Assembly (NCBI GenBank): GCA_036504855.1
Contig: DASXUL010000126.1
Location: 1 to 64,000, forward strand
Direction: 5' to 3'
Source: DASXUL01 sp036504855
GTDB lineage: Bacteria; Armatimonadota; DTGP01; JAKQQT01
DNA: 64,000 nucleotides
The position numbers and the translations under genes are program-made. The notes under the pieces are model-generated. The model saw nothing but the letters and a program-made list of their open reading frames with translations. It did no database searches and was not told the DNA's origin. Below are positions 16,372 to 24,889 of the stretch, piece by piece (positions within the stretch are counted from its first letter, which is position 1; the number at the start of each line of letters is the position of its first letter).

Positions 16372-19300
16372 GGCTGCTCCGATCGTCGTGACCGGCCTCC
16401 ACCGCGACCAGCGTCGGCTCCACCAGGCTGGGGGCGGCCAGGTCGAGCTCGTCACCCCGGAAGAAGCGAGCGGCATCGTCGAACAGCGTGTAGACGGATG
16501 GCACGATAAAGAGGGTCAGAATCGTGGATGTCAGAAGGCCGCCGCAAACGGCCGTGGCCATTGGGGCCTGGGTTTCGGAACCCTCGCCGAGCCCGAGGGC
16601 GAGCGGCAGCATCCCGAGGATGGCCGCGCACGCCGTCATCAGGATCGGCCGAAGGCGGGTTGGGCCCGCCGCAAGAACGGCCTCGTCACGCGACATCCCG
16701 CGCCCTCGGAGCACGTTCGTGTAGTCCACGAGAAGGATACCGTTCTTCACCACGATGCCGACGAGCATCAGCAGGCCGATGAACGCGGTGAGGCCGAAGG
16801 CCCTTCCGGAGAGGAAGAGCGCCAGGATCACGCCGACCGCGCACAGCGGAACGCTGAGAAGCACCGTCAGCGGGTGAACGAATGACTCGAACTGGCTGGC
16901 CAGCAGCATGTAGATAAGTCCGACGGCGAGCAGGATGGCCAGCCACAGCCCTGAGAATTCCTCCTGCTGGCGCTTCTGGTTGGTGCCCCAATCCCAGAAG
17001 TAGCCATCCGGCATCTTGAGGCCGACCAACGCGGTCTTGATGTCGTTCTGGATGTCGCCCGCGGAGCGTCCCTGCGGCTGTCCCGTGACGGCGATGTAGC
17101 GCTGTCGGTCCTGACGGGTGATCTGGCTGGGCCCGATATTGTACGAAGGCGTTGCCACCTGGCGGAGCATCACGTCGTGGTTAGGGCCGGAGGAGGGCGT
17201 TGAAGGGCTGATCACCAGATTCTCAAGGTCCGCCACGGTTTGGCGCGTGTTCTCCGGGGCCTGCACCTGAATGGGGTACTGGAATCCGTTCTCGTGATAG
17301 TAGCTGGCGATCGTGCCGTTGGTGGCGGTGTTGATGGTGTTCGCCACATCGGAGAAGGAGACGCCTAGCTGCAGCGCTTTCTGGCGGTCGACCTTCCACT
17401 GCACTTCCGGCGTAGCCTCCTGCCAGTTCACGTCCACGTTCTCGTAGCCGGGCACGTTGCGCACGCGGGAGATGACCTGGCGCGAGAGAGCCGAGAGCGT
17501 GGCCAGGTTCTCGCCGAAGATATTGACGTCCACCGTCTGGTTCCCGCCGGTCATGATCTGCGACACCACGTCGTACTGGTTCACGCGAGGGCGCGCGCCG
17601 GGCATGCGGTTCAGCGCCTTTCGGATGTCTCCCATCACAACCAGAGTGGACTGGCGGCGATCGTGTTTCAGTTTGACGGTCACCGAGCCCTGGTTCGGGT
17701 TCAGGGCGGTGGTGTTTCCCCGGTTGCTCAGCGTGGTGCCGGCGGCGGAAAAGGCGGTTTCCACATTGGGGTTGGACAACACAATCCGCTCTACCTGGCG
17801 CATGAGGGCGTCGGTGGTCGACAGCGCCGTGCCGATGGGCAGCTTAACGATGACCTGGAAGTCGCCGCTATCGGTTTGCGGCATGAGCTCGCTTCCCACC
17901 AGGGGAACCAAAGAGAAGCTGGCGGCGGAGACGGCTATCGCGCCGCCGATGACGCCCCAACGATGCCGCAATGTCCACCGAAGCGCGTTGCGGTACCAGG
18001 CATCCAGCGCTTCCAGCCACTGTCCGAACTTCTGGAACCGGCGTTCCAGCCAGTTGCGGCGGCCCGTTCCCTCCATGCTCTCACGATGCGCATCGCCGCT
18101 GATGAGGCGGCTTGCCAGCATCGGCACAACGGTCATGGCGTCGAGCCAGGAAACCGCCATGGAGAAGACCACCACGAGCGCGAACTGAGTGAACATCTGG
18201 CCGGCCTGCCCCTTGATAAGGAACAGCGGCAGAAAGACGACCATGATCGTGAGGGTTGATGAGAGCACAGCGGTGGCGATCTCATTGGTTCCGGACACGG
18301 CCGCTTCCGGGGCGTGTTTCTTGTCGCGCTCAATATGGCGGAAGATGTTCTCCAGCACCACCACGGCGTCATCCACGATGAGGCCGGTAGCCAGCGCCAG
18401 TCCGCCCAGCGACATGGTGTTCAGCGTGAACCCGCACATATAGAGGATGGCGAAGGTGGAGATGATGGAGATCGGGATGGACAGGGCCACCACCAGCGTG
18501 CTGCGGACGTTGCGCAGGAAGAAGAGCAACACGATTACGGCCAGCACGCCGCCGAGCAGCGCGTTGTTGCGCACGTCGTTCACGGAGTTGGCGATGAAAC
18601 GGCTCTGGTCGTAGGCGAGGCTGAACTTGAGGTTGGGATAGAGCTTCTGGACCCTGTCCAGTTTCTCGAAAACGGACTGCGCCGTACCCACCGTGTTGCC
18701 GCCGCTTTGTTTGCTGATGACGATGCCGGCGGCCGGCTGACCGTTCAGGCGGGTAAAGAGCCGCGTGTCGGTGTGAGAGTCCCGGACATCCGCCACCTCG
18801 CCCAGGGCCACGAGTTGGCCGTTGAAGGAGCCAACCGGCGTCTTGGCGATGTCCGCGGGGCTGCTGTACCAGCCCAGCGTGCGGATGGTGTACTCCGTGT
18901 TGCTCTGCTTGGCGATGCCAGCGGGGAGGTTCAGGTTCTCCTGCGCGATGCGTTTCACCACATCGTTCAACGAGAGGTGTACGGAGCGCAGTCGGACGGG
19001 ATCGACATCCACGATGATCGCGCGCTCCTGACCGCCGGTGACGACTGCCGAGGCGACGCCATCGGCGCTCTCCAGCATCGGCGTTACCTGGTTGTCGAGC
19101 AAGGTGCGCAGTTTCACGGGGTCCTGGATGCCGGACACCCCGTAGATCAGGATGGGGAGCTGAGAGGGGTCGAACTTGAACACCAGCGGAGTCTGGAGGG
19201 TTGGGTCGTCCGGGAAACGGCCCTGCGCGCGCTCCACAAGCTGCATCACGTCCACGGCCGCCTGGCCAACGTCGGTGCCCCACCGGAACTGGACCCGTAC

Positions 19301-19570
19301 GGAGGATGACCCCTCGGATGTGGTGGAGGTGACCTGCTGCATATTCGGGGTGGCGGAGAGCGCCTCCTCGATGGGCCGCGTGACCTGGGCCTCGATCTCC
19401 TCCGGCGCCACGTTTGGCCAGTTGGTGACCACCACCACGGTGGGGATGGAGACTTGCGGCAGCAAGTCGACCGGCAGCCGCGTGACGCAGATCGCCCCGA
19501 AGAGCACCAACGACGCTATGCGCATGGTGACGGCCACCGGCCGGGTCACCGAGAATCGTGCGATATCCAT
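16361..19570 (-). CDS. RND efflux transporter (AcrB/HAE1 family)
   Basis: This 1069-residue inner-membrane proton antiporter has the full RND length. It has N-terminal ARFSVTRPVAVTM, the TM4 proton-relay segment GLIVDDAVVVLENIFRH and TM10 VGIVVKNGILLVDYTN, with two large periplasmic loops and 12 expected membrane segments. GGAGGGAAGGGA precedes the start. It forms the pump of the operon with the membrane fusion protein 39 bp upstream and TolC downstream. The substrate is unknown; the sequence fits the hydrophobe/amphiphile rather than the heavy-metal branch. Confidence 0.95.
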   Translation of the reverse strand: MDIARFSVTRPVAVTMRIASLVLFGAICVTRLPVDLLPQVSIPTVVVVTNWPNVAPEEIEAQVTRPIEEALSATPNMQQVTSTTSEGSSSVRVQFRWGTDVGQAAVDVMQLVERAQGRFPDDPTLQTPLVFKFDPSQLPILIYGVSGIQDPVKLRTLLDNQVTPMLESADGVASAVVTGGQERAIIVDVDPVRLRSVHLSLNDVVKRIAQENLNLPAGIAKQSNTEYTIRTLGWYSSPADIAKTPVGSFNGQLVALGEVADVRDSHTDTRLFTRLNGQPAAGIVISKQSGGNTVGTAQSVFEKLDRVQKLYPNLKFSLAYDQSRFIANSVNDVRNNALLGGVLAVIVLLFFLRNVRSTLVVALSIPISIISTFAILYMCGFTLNTMSLGGLALATGLIVDDAVVVLENIFRHIERDKKHAPEAAVSGTNEIATAVLSSTLTIMVVFLPLFLIKGQAGQMFTQFALVVVFSMAVSWLDAMTVVPMLASRLISGDAHRESMEGTGRRNWLERRFQKFGQWLEALDAWYRNALRWTLRHRWGVIGGAIAVSAASFSLVPLVGSELMPQTDSGDFQVIVKLPIGTALSTTDALMRQVERIVLSNPNVETAFSAAGTTLSNRGNTTALNPNQGSVTVKLKHDRRQSTLVVMGDIRKALNRMPGARPRVNQYDVVSQIMTGGNQTVDVNIFGENLATLSALSRQVISRVRNVPGYENVDVNWQEATPEVQWKVDRQKALQLGVSFSDVANTINTATNGTIASYYHENGFQYPIQVQAPENTRQTVADLENLVISPSTPSSGPNHDVMLRQVATPSYNIGPSQITRQDRQRYIAVTGQPQGRSAGDIQNDIKTALVGLKMPDGYFWDWGTNQKRQQEEFSGLWLAILLAVGLIYMLLASQFESFVHPLTVLLSVPLCAVGVILALFLSGRAFGLTAFIGLLMLVGIVVKNGILLVDYTNVLRGRGMSRDEAVLAAGPTRLRPILMTACAAILGMLPLALGLGEGSETQAPMATAVCGGLLTSTILTLFIVPSVYTLFDDAARFFRGDELDLAAPSLVEPTLVAVEAGHDDRSSHAL

Positions 19571-19609
19571 GGAAATCCCTTCCCTCCAAGCAGGGACGGC
19601 TGGCCCAGG

Positions 19610-21223
19610 CTAGGCGCCCGGCCGTCCCCCGCCCTGTCCGCGTCCGCGGCCCTTCCCGCCGCCAACGCGCACCTTCTGACCATCCTTCAGCGGCGACGCG
19701 CTCATCACCACCACCTTCTCGCCCGGCTCCACGCCCGACGAGATGGCGATGCCGGCGGCGTCGCTGGCATTGGTGGTCACCTTCCGGATTTCGGCGGCGT
19801 CATCGGCTATGATCGTCACCGTCGTTCCATCGCGCCCAGACTGAACGGCCTCCCTGGGAACGACCACAACGTTGTTCTCCCGCTGAGTGACAATGGAGAT
19901 GCGGGCGAACATTCCGGGCTTCAGGAGCCCCTGCGCGTTATCGAGGATCAGGCGTACGCTGAACTGGCGGCTTGCGGGGTCGGCGGCTGGGTTCACCTGG
20001 GCCACCTTGGCGGCGAACGTCTTGCCGGGGATGGCATCCACGCGAACCGTGGCAGGCTGCCCGGTGAAGATCCGCCGCGACACATCTTCCGGCGCCGCCA
20101 CGGTGACATACACCTGGCGAATGGCCTGCACGGAGAGGAGGGGTTGGCTGGGCGAGGCCATGGTTCCTGGATCGGCGAAGCGACCGGTAACCGAGCCGGA
20201 TAGCGGCGAGCGGAGCACTGTGTCCGAAAGCTGGGCCTGGGCGCTGTGGAGCTGCGCCACGGCCGCATCCACGGCGGCCTGAAGCGCGGCGAGGTTCTCC
20301 TGGTAGGCCGGGGTCTGGGCCGTGTTTGCCCGGGCCGTTGCCAATGTGGCCTTCGCCTGCTGCACCTGCGCCTTCGCTGCGGCGATGTCGGCAGCGCCCT
20401 TGGATGCGGCGATGAGCGCCTGCTGCTGGGCCGAGTGGAGCTGGGCCTGCGCGGAATCGCGCTGGGCCTTCGAAGACGTCAGTTGTCCGTTCGCCACGTC
20501 CAGTGCGCCCTGCTGCATCTGCACGGCCGTTTGCGCGTCATCCACGTCCTGAGCGCTGATGAAGCCCTGCTTGTAGAGGTCGTGCACGCGGTTGTACTTT
20601 GAGCGGGCGTTGTTCAGGTTGGCCTGCGCGCTTCGCACGGAAGCCTGCGCGTTCTCGATGCCGGCCGCCGCGGAGTTCAGCTTGCCCTGCGCGTCCTGTA
20701 CGCCGGCCGCGGCGGACGCACGTTGGGCGACGTCGTTCTGCTGGGCCTGGTTGAATGTGGCGGATGCCGAAGCGAGCGCCGCCTGCTGTTGCAGGATCTG
20801 TGATCGCACGGAGACGTTGGCCGGATTCTGCGTGAGGCGCGCCTGGGCCAGCCGGTATCGCGCCTGTGCCACCTGGGCCTGTTGTTGGCGGACGTTGGCC
20901 TCGGCCTCTGACGGATCGATGCGGGCAAGCACCTCTCCGGCGGTCACCAGGTCGCCCTCCCGGACCACCAGGTAGTCCAGTCGACCGGTTGTCTTTGGCG
21001 AGATCCTGACGTTGTACGGCGCTTCCACGTTGCCGATGGAGTCGAACGTGGCAACGATGTTCCTTCGCACGGCGGGCGCCACGGCCACCGGAACGGGCGC
21101 GCTTTTGCGCATGTCGCGCACTTGCGCCTGTTGGGCGGTGTCCGCGGCCTTCTGTTTGAGCCGCCACCCGATGAGCCCGAGAACAACGAGCGCCGGGAGC
21201 AGAACGGCCAACCATCTCTTCAT
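19610..21223 (-). CDS. Membrane fusion protein (HlyD/AcrA family) with an extended coiled coil
   Basis: This 537-residue periplasmic adaptor is anchored by an N-terminal membrane helix (LAVLLPALVVLGLIGW). It has lipoyl half-motifs (ISPKTTGRLDYLVVREGDLVTAGEVLARID and VLRSPLSGSVTGRF), a beta-barrel domain and a membrane-proximal domain. Between the lipoyl halves lies an Ala/Gln-rich helical hairpin of roughly 250 residues, longer than in AcrA. The C-terminus is Gly/Arg-rich (GGGKGRGRGQGGG). It is the first gene of the MarR-controlled operon. Confidence 0.92.
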   Translation of the reverse strand: MKRWLAVLLPALVVLGLIGWRLKQKAADTAQQAQVRDMRKSAPVPVAVAPAVRRNIVATFDSIGNVEAPYNVRISPKTTGRLDYLVVREGDLVTAGEVLARIDPSEAEANVRQQQAQVAQARYRLAQARLTQNPANVSVRSQILQQQAALASASATFNQAQQNDVAQRASAAAGVQDAQGKLNSAAAGIENAQASVRSAQANLNNARSKYNRVHDLYKQGFISAQDVDDAQTAVQMQQGALDVANGQLTSSKAQRDSAQAQLHSAQQQALIAASKGAADIAAAKAQVQQAKATLATARANTAQTPAYQENLAALQAAVDAAVAQLHSAQAQLSDTVLRSPLSGSVTGRFADPGTMASPSQPLLSVQAIRQVYVTVAAPEDVSRRIFTGQPATVRVDAIPGKTFAAKVAQVNPAADPASRQFSVRLILDNAQGLLKPGMFARISIVTQRENNVVVVPREAVQSGRDGTTVTIIADDAAEIRKVTTNASDAAGIAISSGVEPGEKVVVMSASPLKDGQKVRVGGGKGRGRGQGGGRPGA

Positions 21224-21248
21224 GAATGAGCATCCCCTCGATTACTTA

Positions 21249-21267
21249 ATACACATTAGATGTTAAT
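21249..21267. promoter_or_regulatory. Putative MarR operator upstream of the efflux operon
   Basis: Half-sites ATACACAT (21249-21256) and ATGTTAAT (21260-21267) around a 3-bp centre match at 6 of 8 positions, with an exact ACAT-TAG-ATGT core. This AT-rich inverted repeat in GC-rich DNA lies 25 bp before the membrane fusion gene, the usual size and place for MarR binding, and overlaps the likely promoter. Confidence 0.5.
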
Positions 21268-21414
21268 GCCTATAAGATGGTCGATGCGTTGCAGTATTGT
21301 GGAGATTCTGTGGAGGCGGCATGAGCCTGCTCGGCGAACCTTAGCATTCCGTTAGGGGCGGCACAAGGGCCGGGCGGCCAACATCACCCTGGAATCCCCC
21401 CTATGGAGAACGCA

Positions 21415-21597
21415 ATGGATAACGCTTCCCGGTTTCCCCGGCCGCTGATGTCGGCAGACAACGAGACTCCCTCACCGATGGATACGCTCAGCCGCCGTGT
21501 CGCCGAGTTGCGCCGAGCGCTGAACGGCGACGGAGAGCCAGATCGGTTCGCTGTCTCGGCGCGGCGCTGGCTGCATCCCGATGAGACCCGACGCTAA
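21415..21597 (+). CDS. Small hypothetical protein (60 aa)
   Basis: This short frame starts at ATG 21415 with GGAGAA seven bases upstream. It encodes a charged peptide with a helical segment (MDTLSRRVAELRRALNG) and no membrane segment or known motif. A stem-loop begins three bases after its stop, which supports a real cistron. It is divergent from the efflux operon and could share control with it. Confidence is limited by its size. Confidence 0.4.
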   Translation: MDNASRFPRPLMSADNETPSPMDTLSRRVAELRRALNGDGEPDRFAVSARRWLHPDETRR

Positions 21598-21599
21598 CC

Positions 21600-21626
21600 G
21601 TTCGGCCATGTAACCATGGTCGGAAC
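21600..21626 (+). terminator. Stem-loop after the 60-aa ORF
   Basis: GTTCGGCCATG (21600-21610) pairs with CATGGTCGGAAC (21615-21626) around TAAC, with one bulge and a G-U pair. There is no clear T-run, so termination is only probable. Confidence 0.45.
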
Positions 21627-21684
21627 GTCCGCGCTCCTGGCATCATGAGTGGCATCCACCTTGGGTGAAGGGAGGACAGCCGCC

Positions 21685-22512
21685 ATGCCCATATGTGCAT
21701 TGCCCGAGCTATCCACGGATTACGTGTTGTCGGCCGAACAGATCGCCGCGTACCGGGCGAACGGCCATGTCTGCCTGCGCGGGGTCTGCTCGCCGGAAGA
21801 GATCTCCGCCTACGGCCCCGTAATCCGCGATGCCGCCCTCCGTTGCAACCCGGAGACGCGGCCCGTGAAGGAACGGGACACCTACGGCAAGGCATTCCTT
21901 CAGATCATGAACCTCTGGCTGCAGGATGGCGGCGCGCGTCGATTCACCCTGGCCCGGCGCTTCGCGAAGATCGCCGCCGATCTCATGGGCGTACCCGGCG
22001 TGCGCCTGTATCACGACCAGGCGCTCTTCAAGGAGCCGGGCGGCGGCCCCACTCCCTGGCATCAAGACCAGTACTACTGGCCGTTGGATACCAGCAACAC
22101 GATTACGCTCTGGATGCCGCTCGTTCCTCTGCGCGGCGGCATCGGCCCCATGACCTTCGCTTCGGAATCGCACCGGCTGGGCTACCTGGGGGAGTTCAAG
22201 ATCTCTGATGAGTCCGACCGGGTTTTCCGGAAGCTCATCGCGGATCGGGGGCTTCGCCTGGATTCCCCGGGTGAAATGGAGGCCGGCGACGCGACCTTCC
22301 ATTCCGGTTGGACACTGCACGGCGCGCCCCGCAACCCCACCGAAACCTTGCGCGAGGTGATGACCGTTATCTACTTCGCGGACGGCGCGCGGCTTCTCAA
22401 ACCCGACAACGCCAACCGGAAGGCCGACCTTGCGGCGTGGTTCTCCGGCCTGAAGCCTGGCGACCTGGCGGCCAGCGAAATGAACCCGCTGCTGTACCGG
22501 CGCGAAGGCTAG
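21685..22512 (+). CDS. Phytanoyl-CoA dioxygenase (PhyH) family protein
   Basis: This 275-residue protein is a putative Fe(II)/2-oxoglutarate-dependent oxygenase. The iron-binding HxD is in TPWHQDQYYW (residues ~127-136). The distal His is in FHSGWTLHGAPRN with an Arg-containing tail (LREVMTVIYF) fit for 2-oxoglutarate. The ATG at 21685 follows GGGAGGA. Bacterial PhyH proteins hydroxylate varied small molecules; the substrate is unknown, and no pathway genes flank it. Confidence 0.88.
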   Translation: MPICALPELSTDYVLSAEQIAAYRANGHVCLRGVCSPEEISAYGPVIRDAALRCNPETRPVKERDTYGKAFLQIMNLWLQDGGARRFTLARRFAKIAADLMGVPGVRLYHDQALFKEPGGGPTPWHQDQYYWPLDTSNTITLWMPLVPLRGGIGPMTFASESHRLGYLGEFKISDESDRVFRKLIADRGLRLDSPGEMEAGDATFHSGWTLHGAPRNPTETLREVMTVIYFADGARLLKPDNANRKADLAAWFSGLKPGDLAASEMNPLLYRREG

Positions 22513-22577
22513 CTGCCGGTATGCACTTCGCAGTTTGTTCGCTTATGTAAGCTGTGCACATTGGGTAGAAGGCGTGC

Positions 22578-23085
22578 ATGAGTGCTAGAAAGCGTTACCC
22601 GAGCGACGTCAGCGATGCGGAGTGGGCCTTCATGGCGTGGTATCTGACCCTGATGACCGAGGACGCTCCTCAGCGGGCGTACGCGATGCGGGATGCCTTT
22701 GACGCGTTGCGGTGGCTGGCCCGCACGGGCAGCCCGTGGCGCTACCTCCCCGGCGGCTTCCATCCGTGGGAAGCCGCGTATCAGCAGACGCAGCCTTGGA
22801 TACGGGCCGGTTGTTCTGAGGCGATCGTACACGACCTGCGAGCGATGATCCGCCGCGCTCAGGGACGCTCCGAGGATCCTCCGCGGCGATCCTGGACGGC
22901 CGCGCGTTGCGCTCCACAGTGGACTCTGGCGAGCGGGCTGGCTACGATGAACACAAGAGGACGAAGGGCTCCAAGGTCCACGTCAGGCTGTCATCGACGT
23001 GGGGCGCATGGGGTCGCGCGGTTCCGTGCCTCCGCATGGAGTACTCGCATGCGGATCGCGGCGAGGGGCGGCCATCGACGTGCAA
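22578..23085 (+). mobile_element. Decayed IS5-type transposase (DUF4096 N-terminus), frameshifted and truncated
   Basis: The first ~105 residues read as the N-terminal DUF4096 region of an IS5-group transposase (KRYPSDVSDAEW, ALRWLARTGSPWRYLPGGF). Near 22890 the frame breaks. The next family segment (LDGRALRSTVDSGERAGYDEHKRTKGSKVHV) continues in another frame from about 22893 to 22985, then a decayed TWG segment follows. The catalytic C-terminal half (DDE Glu region) is missing and I see no clean terminal repeats. It is an inactive relic. Confidence 0.75.
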
Positions 23086-23196
23086 GCGCTGTCGCTATCC
23101 GGCAAACCCTTTCGAGAGGTTCACCTTAGCGAGCGAGATGTCAACCGCCTGACGCGAGGACGAACGCTAACGTTGACGATCATCTAGGAGGCCCTT

Positions 23197-23508
23197 GTGT
23201 CGGTCGATAGGAGGAGGGGCCAAGCGCCTACAAACGATTCGCACAACAGCATCAAGCGCGGCGAAGGGTTGCCAGACCACCGGCATCGAAGCCCACTCCA
23301 GCAGGATCTGAGGGATTTCCTTAGCGACTGGAGCTGGAGATCCGACTATCTCGCTTTGCCGCTCGCGCTGGTGACCGCGCTGATCGCGGATGCTCATCAC
23401 GCGCGCCCTGGCGTGGTTTTCCTGGTGATGATCATCACGGCTTCGACAGTCTTCTTTGCGCACCCGGCAGTCCGCCGCTTCCTTCGGGAGCGGGGCAGTT
23501 CGGGGTGA
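23197..23508 (+). CDS. Small putative membrane protein (103 aa)
   Basis: A GTG start at 23197 has AGGAGG five bases upstream. The N-terminal half is polar; residues ~50-92 contain two hydrophobic stretches (YLALPLALVTALIADA and VVFLVMIITASTVFFA), which suggest two membrane helices and a basic C-terminus (RRFLRERGSSG). I recognise no family. It lies just after the transposase relic, so it may be a remnant or passenger gene. Confidence 0.45.
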   Translation: MSVDRRRGQAPTNDSHNSIKRGEGLPDHRHRSPLQQDLRDFLSDWSWRSDYLALPLALVTALIADAHHARPGVVFLVMIITASTVFFAHPAVRRFLRERGSSG

Positions 23509-23784
23509 AGGCGCGCCCGCGAGCGGTCGCGTTTGGCCAGCCACTCATCGATACACGCGCCACACTCTCAACCGTCACACACTCCGCATGACTTGTGATG
23601 GATGGCTTCCTGCGCGATGGTTTCAGGGCCTTTGCGCACCGGGAAGCCGGTTCTCGGGACGCACCGATGACCGGCCAGGATTCAGTTGCGGCGGTAGGTT
23701 GGTGGCTCAGGCCAAGTCGGCCAGACCGGGGACCATAGCCCTGTTATGTGCTGCGCCGCTGTCTGTCTGGAAGGGATTCGACGT

Positions 23785-24513
23785 ATGCGCTATCTCAAAT
23801 CGTTCAGTATCGCCTCGGTGGTCGCATTGGCGATCTGTGGCCGAGCGCTTTCCACGCCTGGGGAGCGGATCCCCACCATTCGCGAGCTGTTTCAACGCAG
23901 TTGGAGGCCGCCGGAGACGTTCCATCCCTTCGAGATGCGGGAGACGACCACCGTTGAGTGGAAAGGCAAGCTACGCGTCATCAAGACGGACGTCGTTCGG
24001 GGCAATGACCTGACCCACTCCGCCGAGACCGTTACGCTCGGGGGCCGCGTATTCAAGACCTGGCTGGATGGCGATGAATCCGTCCTGTACGAGCCAGCGG
24101 CCAAGGTCTACCTGCGGCGGAAGCATGCGGATCTGCTGGGTGAACTGCGGAGAAAGGCCAACGATTCGCTGCGCCCCTGGCTGGACGATGAGAGCGCCAA
24201 GAAGGACATGGCCATGGCGACCATCACCGCAGTGAAGTATCTGGGGCAGCCTGCGTGGAAGGCCACATGGACGGATTCCACGGAGCCCAATCCCGACAAC
24301 CCTTACAGGCTGACCATCATTGTGAGGCGCAAAGATGGGCTCATCCAGCAGTTCCGGCAGCAGGCGCGGCGGGGACACGTTACCGTGATCTCCTTGGCGA
24401 CAAGGTCCATCAAGCGGATGCCGCCCAGCGCGTTCCAGTTCGTCGCTCCGAAGGGCAGCCGCGAAGGCGTACCTTCTCCGCTTTCATATCACGAGGCAGT
24501 TCCTGGGGATTAA
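23785..24513 (+). CDS. Exported protein, LolA-like fold possible
   Basis: This 242-residue protein has a signal peptide (MRYLKSFSIASVVALAICGRALS). The mature part alternates beta strands (ETTTVEWKGKLRVIKTDVV, SVLYEPAAKVYLRR, YRLTIIVRRKDGLIQQF), as in outer-membrane lipoprotein-sorting (LolA/LolB-type) proteins that score a lipid-loaded state. No diagnostic motif is present, so the assignment stays at fold level. GAAGGGA precedes the start. Confidence 0.6.
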   Translation: MRYLKSFSIASVVALAICGRALSTPGERIPTIRELFQRSWRPPETFHPFEMRETTTVEWKGKLRVIKTDVVRGNDLTHSAETVTLGGRVFKTWLDGDESVLYEPAAKVYLRRKHADLLGELRRKANDSLRPWLDDESAKKDMAMATITAVKYLGQPAWKATWTDSTEPNPDNPYRLTIIVRRKDGLIQQFRQQARRGHVTVISLATRSIKRMPPSAFQFVAPKGSREGVPSPLSYHEAVPGD

Positions 24514-24621
24514 CGCGGGCGCGCGGCCCAGGGACGCTCTTCGCGCTGTCCAGTTCACGCCGTGCCGACCCGCATTGGCTCCACGCCGACGCCCTTCCAG
24601 TGAGGCGGCAACCACCAGTAG

Positions 24622-24765
24622 CAGGCGGATGCCGGGAGCGGCCTCATCCTGATGGGCGCCCGCTACGACGACGCCTACCAAGGCCGCCTTATCTGCGAGG
24701 ACTCGGCGCGCGACGATCCGGATGCCTGCCGCATGCCGCATGGGCGGCGGGGTTTGCTACAATAG
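24622..24765 (+). pseudogene. Relic of an RHS-repeat core domain
   Basis: After an in-frame stop at 24619-24621, 47 codons read ADAGSGLILMG-ARYDDAYQGRL-ICEDSARDD, then a stop at 24763. The segment GLILMGARYDDAYQGRL matches the end of the RHS core (GLxYxxARYYDPxxGRFxxxD). The rest of the RHS protein is absent. The surrounding gap (24514-24889) otherwise holds only a TACAAT -10-like box at 24758-24763 and a G/C-rich inverted repeat at about 24785-24826, upstream of the acyltransferase-like gene. Confidence 0.5.
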
Positions 24766-24889
24766 AGGCAACAGGCGATCGCAGGGGGGCCGGTTGGGGG
24801 GCTGAGATTCCTCCGCCGGCCCCTCCCGCGTTCATCGGAGGCCCCACCTGACTGCACCCGCCCAATCCGCGCCCCCCGCGCGCAAAGCA

